This document shows, piece after piece, positions 8,150 through 18,489 of a stretch of 20,220 nucleotides of DNA. The first letter of the stretch is position 1, and the number at the start of each line of letters is the position of its first letter. Position numbers and translations under genes: made by a program. The notes below the pieces were generated by a model. The model did not search any database. It saw only the letters and a list, made by a program, of their open reading frames with translations, and had not been told where the DNA came from. Source of the stretch: Apostichopus californicus (Eukaryota; Echinodermata; Holothuroidea; Aspidochirotida; Stichopodidae); NCBI GenBank assembly GCA_020650975.1, contig JAIPMN010043052.1, positions 1,527 through 21,746 on the forward strand, in the 5' to 3' direction.

Positions 8150-9683
8150 GACTTTTGTTGACCGGGGGAATGACATTTGATCTGGCAAACAAATGATGTT
8201 TTTCTTTGACTGATTAAAAGTCTGTGGAACTCTACACAACACACGAGGATCAAACTTCACATTTATTATAGTTATTGTGTTTATAATAAGAATTTCATAC
8301 TTTCGTGAGCTCAAACGACGTTTAAACTGTACAATATGCAACAGGTTTCAGGTACTTCCTAAGGCGGTTGTATATACAAGTACATATGTTTGGCTTTGTT
8401 TGAGAGCTGAGACTATGACTGAAATGTCCAACTAATTTATCATGCAGGGAATTTGCAGCATTTCTTAAATACAATCAACTGACAATAAACGTTCCTTTTT
8501 AAAGACAACTATCACAAAAGAAGTTACTTACATGTAATTTGACTTTCTTAGTACCCTTGACACAACTAAATATGCAGAAACTAGGTAAAATGTGTTATTC
8601 GGTCAACGAACTTACCCTCAGCAGTTGAGGAAAAATGGAGCTTAAAAGCCATGTAGGCCTTTTTTTTCCTGCTCTGGGAGTAATATAATATTATCGTGGC
8701 ACTGAAGTGTAGAGTGTAGCATCGCCGAGTAGCTCATGTTCTTTCTAAGTAACCTGATCATAGATGCTCTCAAAACACGGTACACTTTAATAGATTCAAA
8801 TTTTGAGTAATCTCACGTCTTGCACATAGGTCTATTTGTAAGAGAAAACCGAATTTTGTCGGAGTATATTTTATCAGATTTCCATTGCAGCAGTTTCATG
8901 TTAGAAAGGTGATTTAATTTGAACAGAAATTTGACTAGTAAATATTTAAAGGTTTATGTAATATGTCTTCTAAAGCATAAATAACGGGTAACAACGGTTA
9001 GTATTGGTTATGTTAACGGTACACCCCCAAAAATACTGTGACCAATGAAATAACTATATATGCCTTCTCCAGTTTCCAGAAGAGATGTGAAGGAACTTAA
9101 GCATATCTAATCATCAAAGAACTGGTAATAAATTTATGCGGAATTTATCTCAAGAACACGAACCTCACTGACACCATATAACCTAAGCTTTAAGCCCGAA
9201 TGTCCTGTTATGAACTGGAATGTCATTAGGGGATGAACAAAAAATTCACCATTCAGCTATTAGATTGCCGTGAAGCATCCCGAAGAGCTTTGCGAGTGAA
9301 ACATCAAATTCCTCACTGATTAATTACCAAGATGTGAATTCTTATACGTATACTTTCTGTTTCTTAATTATAAAACACACACTTTACGCATCAAATTAAA
9401 GTTGTTCCAAACACTGCGTGCAGTTCGAATTAAAGGTTACATCATCGTCGCATATCAAACCTTTATGTATGATTTCAGTCAAACAAATACAACTTCTATC
9501 GAAACGGTTTGTTGACCAAAATTGACCATAATTATTTAATACTAAATCATTTCTTCTTCTCATTGGTTGAGTCACGGGTATAATGTTTTTGAAACTATAG
9601 ATATGACATGTTGGGTGCTTAATACACCTGCTATACGAATTAGCTTGCGTAGCCAATGCATATTCACTGATTGACCAAAAAAA
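8150..9683. other. Long non-coding stretch, nothing recognised
   Basis: No convincing gene, RNA or element was found. A minus-strand open frame of 86 codons lies at 9396-9656; it has no recognisable motif and ordinary length for chance. A T9 run near 8659 is the only simple repeat. Confidence 0.45.
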
Positions 9684-9686
9684 CAG

Positions 9687-9887
9687 CCAGTTGGGACAAT
9701 TTCCTAATGCTAAATAGCTCTAAACTGTACTCCATTATCATGCTCTCAAAGCACTGGTATGACAGTAGAAACAGTTCCTAACCTTGATCTGATATGAAAC
9801 ATGATATTCATACTGCTCGTACTGACAATACGAGTGCTATGAAGCGGGATATGACACTACAGTATAGACAAAACTTGTCCCAACTGG
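9687..9887. mobile_element. MITE-like element with 13-bp terminal inverted repeats
   Basis: CCAGTTGGGACAA at 9687-9699 is matched exactly, inverted, by TTGTCCCAACTGG at 9875-9887. The similarity extends outward by three bases with one mismatch and inward by about four. The 201-bp interior has no open frame and includes a hairpin (CTCGTA-CTGACAA-TACGAG near 9818-9836). Size, inverted ends and lack of coding fit a non-autonomous DNA transposon. The left flank is an A-run and the right flank begins GTGAAAAAC, so no unambiguous target-site duplication can be read and the superfamily is undetermined. Confidence 0.6.
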
Positions 9888-9890
9888 GTG

Positions 9891-11000
9891 AAAAACACAT
9901 AGCCCTATCTTAAATACTGTGTACTGCCTGTCTTTGAAAGAAAGAATAAATTGTATTTTGTTTTGGATACCAGGTGACTTCATGCACTGAATACCAACGG
10001 ATTAAATTGTATCGTTCACTGTTTCCATTTATCATGCAAATTAAATGACGTCACTTCTTTTATCGAGCCGTCTATCTATAGCTTTAATCACTTTTTAGCA
10101 AGAAATATCAGTATTTTTCTCATCCAAATATACAAATAACCAAAAATCTCTTAGTTTGCTTTCTTTTTCAAGTTAATCACATAACCAGATCAGTATTATT
10201 TCATAATCGTTCGATGTATATAACAAGAGCCACAGTGCACACTGGTTTGTTTAAACAGCTAGGCCACGTGAAGCGTGAATTAACGTGGCTGTCATCCATG
10301 TAATTATTTCAATTGAGAGTATAAAGGCCACTCTAAATCCAATTAATATTCATACTACCTATTAAATTGGGTGACAATGTCATGATTCCAATGAAGAAAA
10401 AATAATAAAAATATGTTTTATACAGATGTACCTAAGAGAGATCAGAATTATTATAACGAGGACTAATCCATTCTCTCATGGGTGTGTGGAATCGTCTTCA
10501 AGAGATATTCCAAACAATATATATGATATGCCTACAAAACAATAAATGTGCTGTGCGTCTTTTGAATTACGCGGTGCTTTTAGGGTAATATTCAAATAGT
10601 TTCACCAGATAGCTTGCCTTTCCTATAAATCCGTTGTTAGAATATGTTGTGCATGCTGGTATAATTATGAGCAGATCTAATGACTAGACTGTTAAGTATC
10701 GTATATTAATATTTCAGTTAATAAGGGTTGCAGTGCATTATAGACAATTCATTCGTTTATGAATAATAAAAACCATTCATGAATCCAAGGTGTTAATCTT
10801 TATGGAGAAAAAAAAACCCTGCATATTAAAAATGATGATGTTCAAGTGAAGGTATAAGAACACACACACTATATGGCACCTGTTTATGTCCATTGTATAA
10901 AATTCTTTTTAATATATAATTTGGATGTTTTCCACTTCAGCTTTCGGTGTTCAAGAGGTGAGGGTATTAATATTGAATGCATGCAACAATACCGTTGCAG
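9891..11000. other. Non-coding stretch with minor palindromes
   Basis: No gene or element is supportable. Small inverted repeats are present: CAGTG-CA-CACTG near 10233-10244, and GCCACGT at 10263-10269 facing ACGTGGC at 10283-10289. The latter includes an E-box-like CACGTG. These may be chance. Confidence 0.4.
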
Positions 11001-11002
11001 GA

Positions 11003-11133
11003 GTATATTGCCTATATAGGCATTATATAGGCAATATATAGGCAATATATAGGCAATATATAGGCAATATATAGGCAATATGCTATATAGGCAATAGGCT
11101 ATATAGGCAATATATAGGCAATATATATTGCCT
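11003..11133. repeat. 11-bp tandem array (AGGCAATATAT) bounded by palindromes
   Basis: Nine TATAGGCA cores are spaced mostly by 11 bp, with two longer spacers carrying an extra GC step near 11080-11100. At the left edge TGCCTATATAGGCA (11009-11022) is a perfect 14-bp palindrome. At the right edge AGGCAATATATATTGCCT (11116-11133) is a perfect 18-bp palindrome. The array therefore has inverted half-units at both ends. Any Tyr/Ile-rich open frame through it is a repeat artefact. Confidence 0.93.
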
Positions 11134-11134
11134 C

Positions 11135-13230
11135 TATATGAATTCTTACGCTATGGTTCAACATCTTGACAAATGTATAGTACGAGACTCAAGTAACATG
11201 CTCCATAATGAGCAATGGTTTCTTAACTATATTAAGTGAATTATGTAATCAGGAATACTTATTCCTGGAAAATAACCAGATACGTCACACAGTTGGCTTT
11301 ATGATGGTTAAAAGTGTTCATGGACAGGTGGTGTCTTCTATGTGTGATACAAACCTTCTCGATACCTAACAATAATTGCCAAGGGTTGTTGTTATTCAGT
11401 CTGATTATTAACATGTTTACGGTTTCAAGAAGAAATCTGAAATGGTTGGTGAGAATTAAAGACAGGTATAACTACCAAAATAAGTTGCACATTTATTACA
11501 ATCTTCGAGGTCATTAATGACGTCTCTCAACTGAATCCGTAGGGTATATAGCCATTTAGCGTAAACAGTTAACCCGGGAGATGTGGACGAGTGTGAGAAC
11601 TATCACGTATAGCTGATAAAGGATGAAAAAAAAGTATCTAGAAGATCTTCGAGCATTAATAATGTACAGCAATATGAGCAGTGCTCTCAGAGAATTAAAA
11701 TACAACTTTAACATAAATTAATATCATCATTTTGTTTGCCTGATCACAATAGCTAATTACTTCTATCTAGAAATACGATACAGAAAAAAGAGTTGAATTT
11801 TGTCAGGAAGAAATGATCAATTGACTAGACTGAGCTATAAAGAAGCCAACATAGATGAGACTGTCCACAATTGTTATCGATGTTTCTTTCGTCTCTGGTG
11901 TGTAAGCTTAAATTTGTTTGCGAACAGCTATACGGTACCGTATGTCAAGAAGGTAAACACAACCTAAATGCACATTAAAAGCATCAAATCATATTTATAG
12001 AGATAAAAGAGAGTGAATGTTTTCTACAGGCTAAAGCTGAATATGCAGTAGTTGCAACAGTCATTGAGTTAGTCGACGTGGTGGTGGTCAGTGCGAGTGG
12101 GCATGCGAGAATTCGTTGCTCAATCGGTCATGTTTATATCTATACGCCCTGAGATGCGCACTATACGATATACAGTTTTATGGGAACATGCATATCATGT
12201 ATCACTGATATAAACTTATAGGATCAAAGGAACGTATATAGTGACGTATAGATAACGATAATATATATAAAATATATATAAACCATAGATTTGTTTCGCT
12301 TACCATCGGTATCTTTTATCAAGAAAAATTTATTTAAAATTAGTACTATGTATTTCTGAATTCAAGGTGGATGTTTCTGTGTCTATGTTCAACTTTTGAC
12401 TGGAAAGGGGGAAACAAATTAACTTCTAATTACATTTTCAGTTTGCCTGGTTTGAAAAGGGAGCTGACAGGGGCTCGTTGAATTCTCCAGGGAGCTGCCA
12501 TATCAATTAATCTCTCAACCACACTACTGCTTTACAAGTTAAAAGGGAGAAAAGTTAGCTGACAATTCAATTTCTCATATTTCAGTCCGTAGAATATTTG
12601 AGATAACGTTTGTCCGAGAGGTTCATTTTTAAATCATGGCAATTTTTTGGGGCATTGATTGTTTTTCCGAGAAGTTAAGTTTGTGTCGAAAATATCACAA
12701 ATCTTACGCCTAGGGAATATAAATACTGTCATCAGGCTTCTACTTATACGAAACAGAACAAATATTCTCTATATTAGAATGAGACGTGGTCCCTCAATAA
12801 TGAATTCTACTAGGCACGAATAACTAAACATATATACGAACATGTTATGTATACGTGTATACATATCATTAGGGCAATCAATATATGGATTGTACATTTT
12901 TAAGGGGCGAAGTAAGGATGCGGGGAATACAATTTATGAATTAATCTAGATGCTGGTCACAAGACAGATTGTTACAAACTCACGAGGCTCTATATCGTTG
13001 CATTTCGTCATATGCAAGACCTATTTTATATAAGTTCATAGATGCTCACGGTTTCGCCTTTGGAGTATTACATGCAAATAACATATAATCCATCATTTAA
13101 GACTCTTTTCGAATTTGATTGAGTTAGATCAGGGAGCAATTGTTCAAGTTGAACTATTCAATCATTCGACATTCCTAAGAGATAAATAGCTCGATGCATC
13201 ATATATCAACAGGACTTCTACAGAAATACC
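11135..13230. other. Long non-coding stretch, nothing recognised
   Basis: AT-rich DNA with no supportable gene. A TA-rich patch lies at 12258-12283. TATGTATAC-GT-GTATACATA (12846-12865) is a 9-bp-arm palindrome. An acceptor-like ATTTTCAG ends at 12441 and is followed by 22 open codons and a TAA, which is too little to annotate. Confidence 0.45.
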
Positions 13231-13234
13231 ATAA

Positions 13235-13495
13235 GCTAAGCTGATCAATGCCGCATCAAGGAAAACAAAATCATTTGTACACGTATACATGATAGATAAC
13301 ATTGCCGACAAATACCATTTGTTCTTCGGGGAATTTGATGTTGGACTTCCGGCACTAATACATCCGCAAACAAACAGTACAGTAAAATCTTATTGGTCGA
13401 GTTGGTACGTTGGTGATGAACAAACCGTTGAGTTTGATGTATTTAGGACAGGGAATTACATTAAAAGCATGAGTTTCATATATCGAAATCAATAA
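13235..13495 (+). CDS. Unidentified open frame, possible exon or gene fragment
   Basis: An 86-codon open stretch follows an in-frame TAA at 13232-13234 and ends at a TAA at 13493-13495. The first ATG is at 13289, giving 68 residues. The composition is protein-like and not repetitive: mixed acidic, aromatic and polar residues, with segments such as HLFFGEFDVGLPALIHPQ, SYWSSWYVGDEQTVEF and FRTGNYIKSMSF. No signal peptide, membrane segment or known motif is visible. It has no recognised splice partners. A shorter minus-strand frame overlaps it. It could be a terminal exon, a decayed gene fragment or chance. Confidence 0.25.
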   Translation, partial: AKLINAASRKTKSFVHVYMIDNIADKYHLFFGEFDVGLPALIHPQTNSTVKSYWSSWYVGDEQTVEFDVFRTGNYIKSMSFIYRNQ

Positions 13496-13499
13496 TAAG

Positions 13500-14345
13500 A
13501 TTACAAGGGAAACCCAAACATAGGTCCATGTGCAAATGCAAGTTTGTAGCAAGAATATTAGTGAGGTAGGCCTGTAGTTTTAATTCAATTGATGATTAAA
13601 CGTAACATGGAACCCGTTTCGTTCAATTTGAAAGTACGGCTCGAAGCGCACGCACAAGTTTATACTACATGCATCGAACTATATACTGTTAGTTAATATT
13701 CTAATAACACCGAGCACACTGCAGTAGAACGCGGCTTGACGATTATTATGGCCGCAAGGATATCAAGGGATCTGTTGGTATACAACGTTAGTGAAGCTAC
13801 AGGACCTGGATTCAGATGAGGCTATATACTCGTAATAATGAATTGCAGTTAAGTGTTGTTCTTTTTCCTATGTATGTCTTATCCTTTTAAGGCTCAATTT
13901 GAACCGACACGTACTATGACAAGAACGCTTATCTGTCCCGTACAGTATACATATTGGAGTGATAGGTCATTACGCGAATAATATCGTCAGTTCCACAATG
14001 GCAATGGTTTAAGTCATGGACGGTATTGCATGTATACATGTTCTACGCAGTCTTGGGTATGCTATAAAGCAGTGTTAGATAAAAGCATGCCATATGAATG
14101 CATTTCAATTCGTATACTTTAGAATTCTAGAAGACTAGACGACGGTGTTTATACAATTAAGTCGTGTCACTGTTGATTTGTTCACTGTGATAATTCAAGA
14201 CTTAAATTGTATAATTCTTTGCAATAGCTGATGTCGAATAGTAATACTTTACCATGTTTATGTGATTGAAAGGAACCCGTCAAAACTGTAAGATATGATA
14301 ACAATTTAGGCCGTCGTGATAGAAATCAGTCGGACGTATTTATTT
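13500..14345. other. Non-coding stretch, nothing recognised
   Basis: No repeat, element or gene was recognised between the open frame and the minisatellite. Confidence 0.45.
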
Positions 14346-14350
14346 TCCGT

Positions 14351-14603
14351 CCCCCTCCTCCTTCCAAACCTCGGTCCATTCCCCCCTCTCCTCCTTCCAA
14401 ACGTCGGTCCATTACCCCCTCCTCCTTCCAAACGTCGGTCCATTCCCCCTCCTCCTTCCAAACGTCAGTCCATCCCCCCCCCCTCATCCTTCCAAACCTT
14501 GGTCCATTCCTCCCCCCTCATCCTTCCAAACGTTGGTCCATTACCCCCTCCTCCTTACAAACGTCGGTCCACCCCCTCCTCCTTCCAAACGTCGGTCCCT
14601 TTC
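14351..14603. repeat. Polypyrimidine minisatellite, eight units of about 30 bp
   Basis: Each unit has a C/T-rich half (CCCCCTCCTCCTTCC) followed by AAACGTCGGTCCATT. Eight copies differ in C-run length (about 28 to 37 bp) and in single bases: CCTCGG, CGTCGG, CGTCAG, CCTTGG, CGTTGG. A 120-codon plus-strand frame rich in Pro/Ser/Lys/Arg passes through. Unit lengths are not multiples of three, and the frame stays open only because pyrimidine-rich DNA lacks stop codons, so I do not call a protein. The minus strand has repeated G-runs. Confidence 0.95.
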
Positions 14604-14609
14604 CCTGCG

Positions 14610-15700
14610 GGGGTTATTTTAGTCCACCTATGGAACACACACGTCAATCACATTTCTTGGCTCATTTCGATCCGTTGATTTCGACTTCAAAGAGAAGTTA
14701 ACAATGTTCAATTTCAATCTTCGTTGAATCGCTTGTATTTTGATTTCCAATTTCAAAGTACACGTACCAGATTTGAATATGCATCGTGACATTTGAAAAG
14801 GCTAACCTCGGAACGGTGTCAATAACAATTTGAGACAAAATCAAGCGTGGTAATAACAGAGACTTGTTCTATCTACACGCTTAGCATGATGTTGTAACAA
14901 CTCTATAGTACGAAAGCATTATTTAGTAATATTTTCTTGGGAATGAAACATGTAGGACTCATATGTTCTTCAATGGTATCTCATTAGGAAGGATTCAATA
15001 TTGGACTGTAAAGTATTGCTCTACCAAGGTTAACGTCGCCAAAATACGTGATATCCTCTCCAATTTCCTCATGCTTGGGATATATTGCCCATTCTTGATT
15101 CAATTAAAATGTTGCCTCGAGGGCTTCAATTTTTAGGATGTAATGTTCTGTTATATGTATGCTTGCTGAGTCAGTGATTCCAACATGATATTAGTCCCAA
15201 TGCAATTGGGGATTTCAAGGTAACGAAGAAAAAAATAAAATAGGAGAAGCAAAGAATCTTCCATCACAGAAAATATAGCCTGGGCTTTCCTCGATTTCTC
15301 TGAACAAATTAGGAAGAATTATTACCTTGACGTTCTGTCTAACTAACAGTAATTATCAGAGGAAGCTATCAGAGTTTAATTTCTGCCGACCTTTTTCAAA
15401 ATTCAATCAAACACGACCACATTTACAACAACCATATTAATCTCAGACTTCCTATATAATATTCAATACCCAATGATTAGAAACACATGCTGATATTGCA
15501 CAACTAGTAAAGTAATACTTAATATCATATTTCTACTTGAAAACAACGCATATCATACGATATAATATATATCAGTACCATATGTAATATTCATGTATTG
15601 ACACTATGCGATACATGTGCTTATAAAGATAACAATTCTGATCTTTCTGAAGCAATTTATATAGTTACGAAAACACAGATGAGCAACGTACAGATGAAGC
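14610..15700. other. Non-coding stretch, nothing recognised
   Basis: AT-rich sequence with an A-rich patch near 15228-15240 and a TA-rich patch near 15560-15575. No gene or element is supportable. Confidence 0.45.
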
Positions 15701-15703
15701 GAG

Positions 15704-16003
15704 GATACGCCCAGGCGCGTAGCCAAGGGGGAGGGGCGAAGGGGGCGACCGCCCCCTCCCTTGAGCATATTTTTTTAATTTTTTTTTTAAATGATATCGC
15801 TAGTAATTTCGAAATAGAAAATGCTTAGATGCAACTTAAAAGGCCTGGGAAGTGTCATTTCCAGCGATCTGGGAGGCATTTTCCACCAAAATGTTCTTAT
15901 ACGCTTCGCGCCAACTCATAATGGCGCTACGCTTAGATAGTTTGCCTACACTGCAGGCTTCGCCCTCCCTTGGCAAATTCCTCGCTACGCGCCTGGATAC
16001 GCC
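15704..16003. mobile_element. hAT-type MITE with 8-bp target-site duplication
   Basis: The element spans 15712-15995 (284 bp). Its ends are CAGGCGCGTAG and, inverted, CTACGCGCCTG: 11 bp perfect. Similarity continues inward, because CCAAGGGGGAGGGGCGAAG after the left end matches the complement of CTTCGCCCTCCCTTGG near the right end, after an extra ~10 bp. The 8-bp sequence GATACGCC flanks it on both sides (15704-15711 and 15996-16003). Eight-base duplications and CAG-starting inverted ends are hallmarks of the hAT superfamily. The interior has no transposase, only short frames that give spurious peptides (ARSQGGG and similar), so movement would have needed a transposase supplied in trans. The intact flanking duplication suggests fairly recent insertion. 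Confidence 0.85.
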
Positions 16004-18039
16004 ATTCCATTTAAGCACTGGAAGATCAAGTAAGGTATAGATATTTACTCAAATGCCTTAGCAATTATAATAAATTGTGAATTTGAATCTCTCCCAACTG
16101 TCCAACGGTTATCGTAAATTACACAACAATATTCTCGGTTATACGAGGCCACACGACCCCACGACCAATGAATTCCCTGTATGAAAGCATTGATTTTCGC
16201 TATGCAGATATCAATCGAATTCTCTCCCAACCTGCTCATTCGCCTACGTTCCCGTCCCTTTCCCTAAGATCCTCCCACCCACTACCCTACCTTCTTCTCT
16301 CCCTTTCGCAACGAGTTTACTTATGACAGATACGACCAAACTATAAGCTGATTGACACTCAAGCAGTCTGCAAGTAATCCTTCCGCCTTCGAGAAGAATT
16401 TAAAAAATAAAATAAAATGCATAATGGGTGATGCTTGCAACGAACCGTATTCGATATTGTTAATACTTTATTACTAAATTTTGACGAAAACAACATACAT
16501 ATCGGCTACTGTATGTATAATAAATGGTGCCATGGCTTATCTCCTTATATAACTGCAGATCTATAACGAACCGAATATAAACGGCCGACTGGTCTTCCGG
16601 AAAAATTTGCTGTTGTATGTTTACCATGGTTAGTATCAAATTGACTTTTACAATCAAGTTCATACATCCATACTATTAACTGTTTAGGTCCCACCACTGA
16701 ATCCGTCATATAACCGTAACTTCATTACAACTAGATGACAGTTTACTATTAGAAAGCATCACCTTCGCAAGTGTTTATACATACCTCACCGAGGTAGTAT
16801 ATACTGCAGTTATATATAGCTTCACTTTATGTGTTTATATGAAATGTCAAGATGGTGAATATTGATTAGAATTGAAATGATTTATCAGCTAATGGTAGCC
16901 ATAAATCTAATCACCGTGTTTGTAGTTGAGGTGAGAGGAGTGAATAAAGAAAGGTAGCGCGCCTAACTCATCATTCGATATCAGCGATCACATTATTCTT
17001 TTGATTTCACGCGGAGACAGTTTATCTTCGCATGTTTTTGATTTAGTGAAGACAGATAATTTTTAGACATGTTTGAAATTTGGTAAAAGTAAACAAAATT
17101 AAAGAACAGAAAACGTTCGATAAAATAATGTGCTGTATGTTAATGATTGGCTAAACTAATCATATGATCATGTCTTGAGATGGTATAAAGACATTGGAGA
17201 TACACACTCTTATATGTGAAACGGATGGATGTGAATGTTTTTGTAAACATAAAATCTGCAGTTTCTATAGTGCATAATGTTACTACTCAAACGGTATTAC
17301 GATTTTGCTGAAAAGTAAACAAACTGTTTACTTATGAATAAACACAAAAACAGAACAAAATTGTCTGAATGATACATCAGATTAATTTTTAAGATTCTAT
17401 TCCTGAAGTAGCAAAAGTCTTATGAGGCCAAATGTAGTTACGATGAGAGAAATATATATAAAACAAAGAGTATGCATTGGAATGGGGCATTTATACTTTC
17501 AACAGTGCAATATTTTTACTTTACATAAAAAAAAAAAAAACACAGGAGAAATATGCTTGAATTTCATAATTACATATACTGCACTGCATGGAAAATGTTT
17601 CTATATCACGCGATCATATGCGACGTATATCTGTATAGTGATAGTACGTTGTGCCATTTGGGGCTCAAGTCAACAGATTGGAAGAAATCATTTCTCACGC
17701 ATCGCAACAGTCAACTGTTTTCGTTTCCTCATGCCTGGCGTGCATTTTTATATCTTTTAGAAGTCAAGTCAATCGGTGTAGGGAGCATATTGTTGAGACA
17801 GCAGCACGCGTTCCCCGGGATAATGTATGCAATAAACCCATTTGGGATTCGAAAACGTTGGCTGGCTAGCGAAGCTGGCGCATTGCCATTTCGTCGGGTA
17901 AAAACCATGAAATTGACGTTTGTTACGGTATTTATAGTTGGATGAAGCTAAATAAACATTATGCGATATTTACGTTCTCACTGGATGAGGGTATATCACT
18001 TGAAAGTTGTCTCATATAGCTGATAATACACAAATAACG
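16004..18039. other. Long non-coding stretch with an A14 run
   Basis: No supportable gene. A14 lies at 17527-17540. Three overlapping plus-strand open frames between 17422 and 17945 (72 to 130 codons) use different phases and show no motif, so they are treated as chance. A C/T-rich patch lies at 16250-16310. Confidence 0.45.
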
Positions 18040-18056
18040 ATATATATATATATATA
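18040..18056. repeat. (AT)n dinucleotide microsatellite
   Basis: About eight AT units uninterrupted, followed by CAGGGGCTTG. Confidence 0.9.
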
Positions 18057-18282
18057 CAGGGGCTTGTGTGTGGCAGCTCAACAAATTATTGAGTTCCCAT
18101 TTTACAATCAACCGGGAGCCCGAATTGGTCTTGCTTTGCAGTAGTAATCCGCTAGATTTGAAACCGTTCTATAATTGAAAATATGGTAGGCCCTGGTATT
18201 ACTTTTCGGATCTTTCTTTTGTCAGAGAACAACTTTGGACCTTCTGTTGCAAGGGAGTGATGTCGAACGGGGTTCTTCCACC

Positions 18283-18483
18283 TTAACTCAAAGTCTGAGG
18301 AAAATGGTCAGGTTCTGGAGGTGCAGTCTCAAACGAGTAGTATGGTGGTCCTGGAAGAGCGAACCACACACACCTGTCCGTGTTAATATGGAATACATTA
18401 GCTTGAGATATGTAGCCGTGATAAGCCAAGACTTTCACACGGATAGGTGTGCCAATGGATAATCTCCGATACTTTTGGGTTTC
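18283..18483 (-). CDS. Candidate exon-like open segment, unidentified
   Basis: The minus strand is open for 66 codons between a TAG at 18484-18486 and a TAA at 18283-18285, in a patch richer in GC than its surroundings. It has no Met, so it would be an internal or terminal exon. The peptide looks protein-like: RLSIGTPIRVKVLAYHGY, QANVFHINTDRCVWFALP and a Pro-rich end, GPPYYSFETAPPEPDHFPQ. No domain is recognised. A weak acceptor (GTTTAGTAGTTAG) precedes it. A plus-strand frame of 75 codons (18235-18462) covers the same DNA. I favour the minus strand on composition only; either may be chance or a decayed gene or mobile-element fragment. Confidence 0.25.
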   Translation of the reverse strand, partial: ETQKYRRLSIGTPIRVKVLAYHGYISQANVFHINTDRCVWFALPGPPYYSFETAPPEPDHFPQTLS

Positions 18484-18489
18484 CTAACT

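Noticed and set aside
7912..8341. Minus-strand frames of 113 and 78 codons
   Set aside because: They cross the GTAC quasi-palindrome, and the Tyr/Val/Cys-rich part is repeat-derived.
10884..11078. Minus-strand Tyr/Ile/Leu-rich frame
   Set aside because: It begins in the 11-bp tandem array, and the peptide periodicity follows the repeat.
12442..12510. Possible exon FAWFEKGADRGS after the acceptor ATTTTCAG
   Set aside because: It has 22 codons before a stop and no donor, polyadenylation signal or homology.
14316..14678. 120-codon Pro/Ser/Lys-rich plus-strand frame
   Set aside because: It is the translation of the pyrimidine minisatellite. Unit lengths vary out of phase, and the frame is open only because C/T-rich DNA lacks stops.
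15598..16040. Frames giving ARSQGGGAKG and related peptides on both strands
   Set aside because: They are translations of the hAT MITE termini, which often create spurious protein predictions.
17422..17945. Overlapping plus-strand frames of 72, 112 and 130 codons
   Set aside because: Three phases are open over the same DNA, no motif is recognisable, and one frame includes the A14 run. Best explained as chance.
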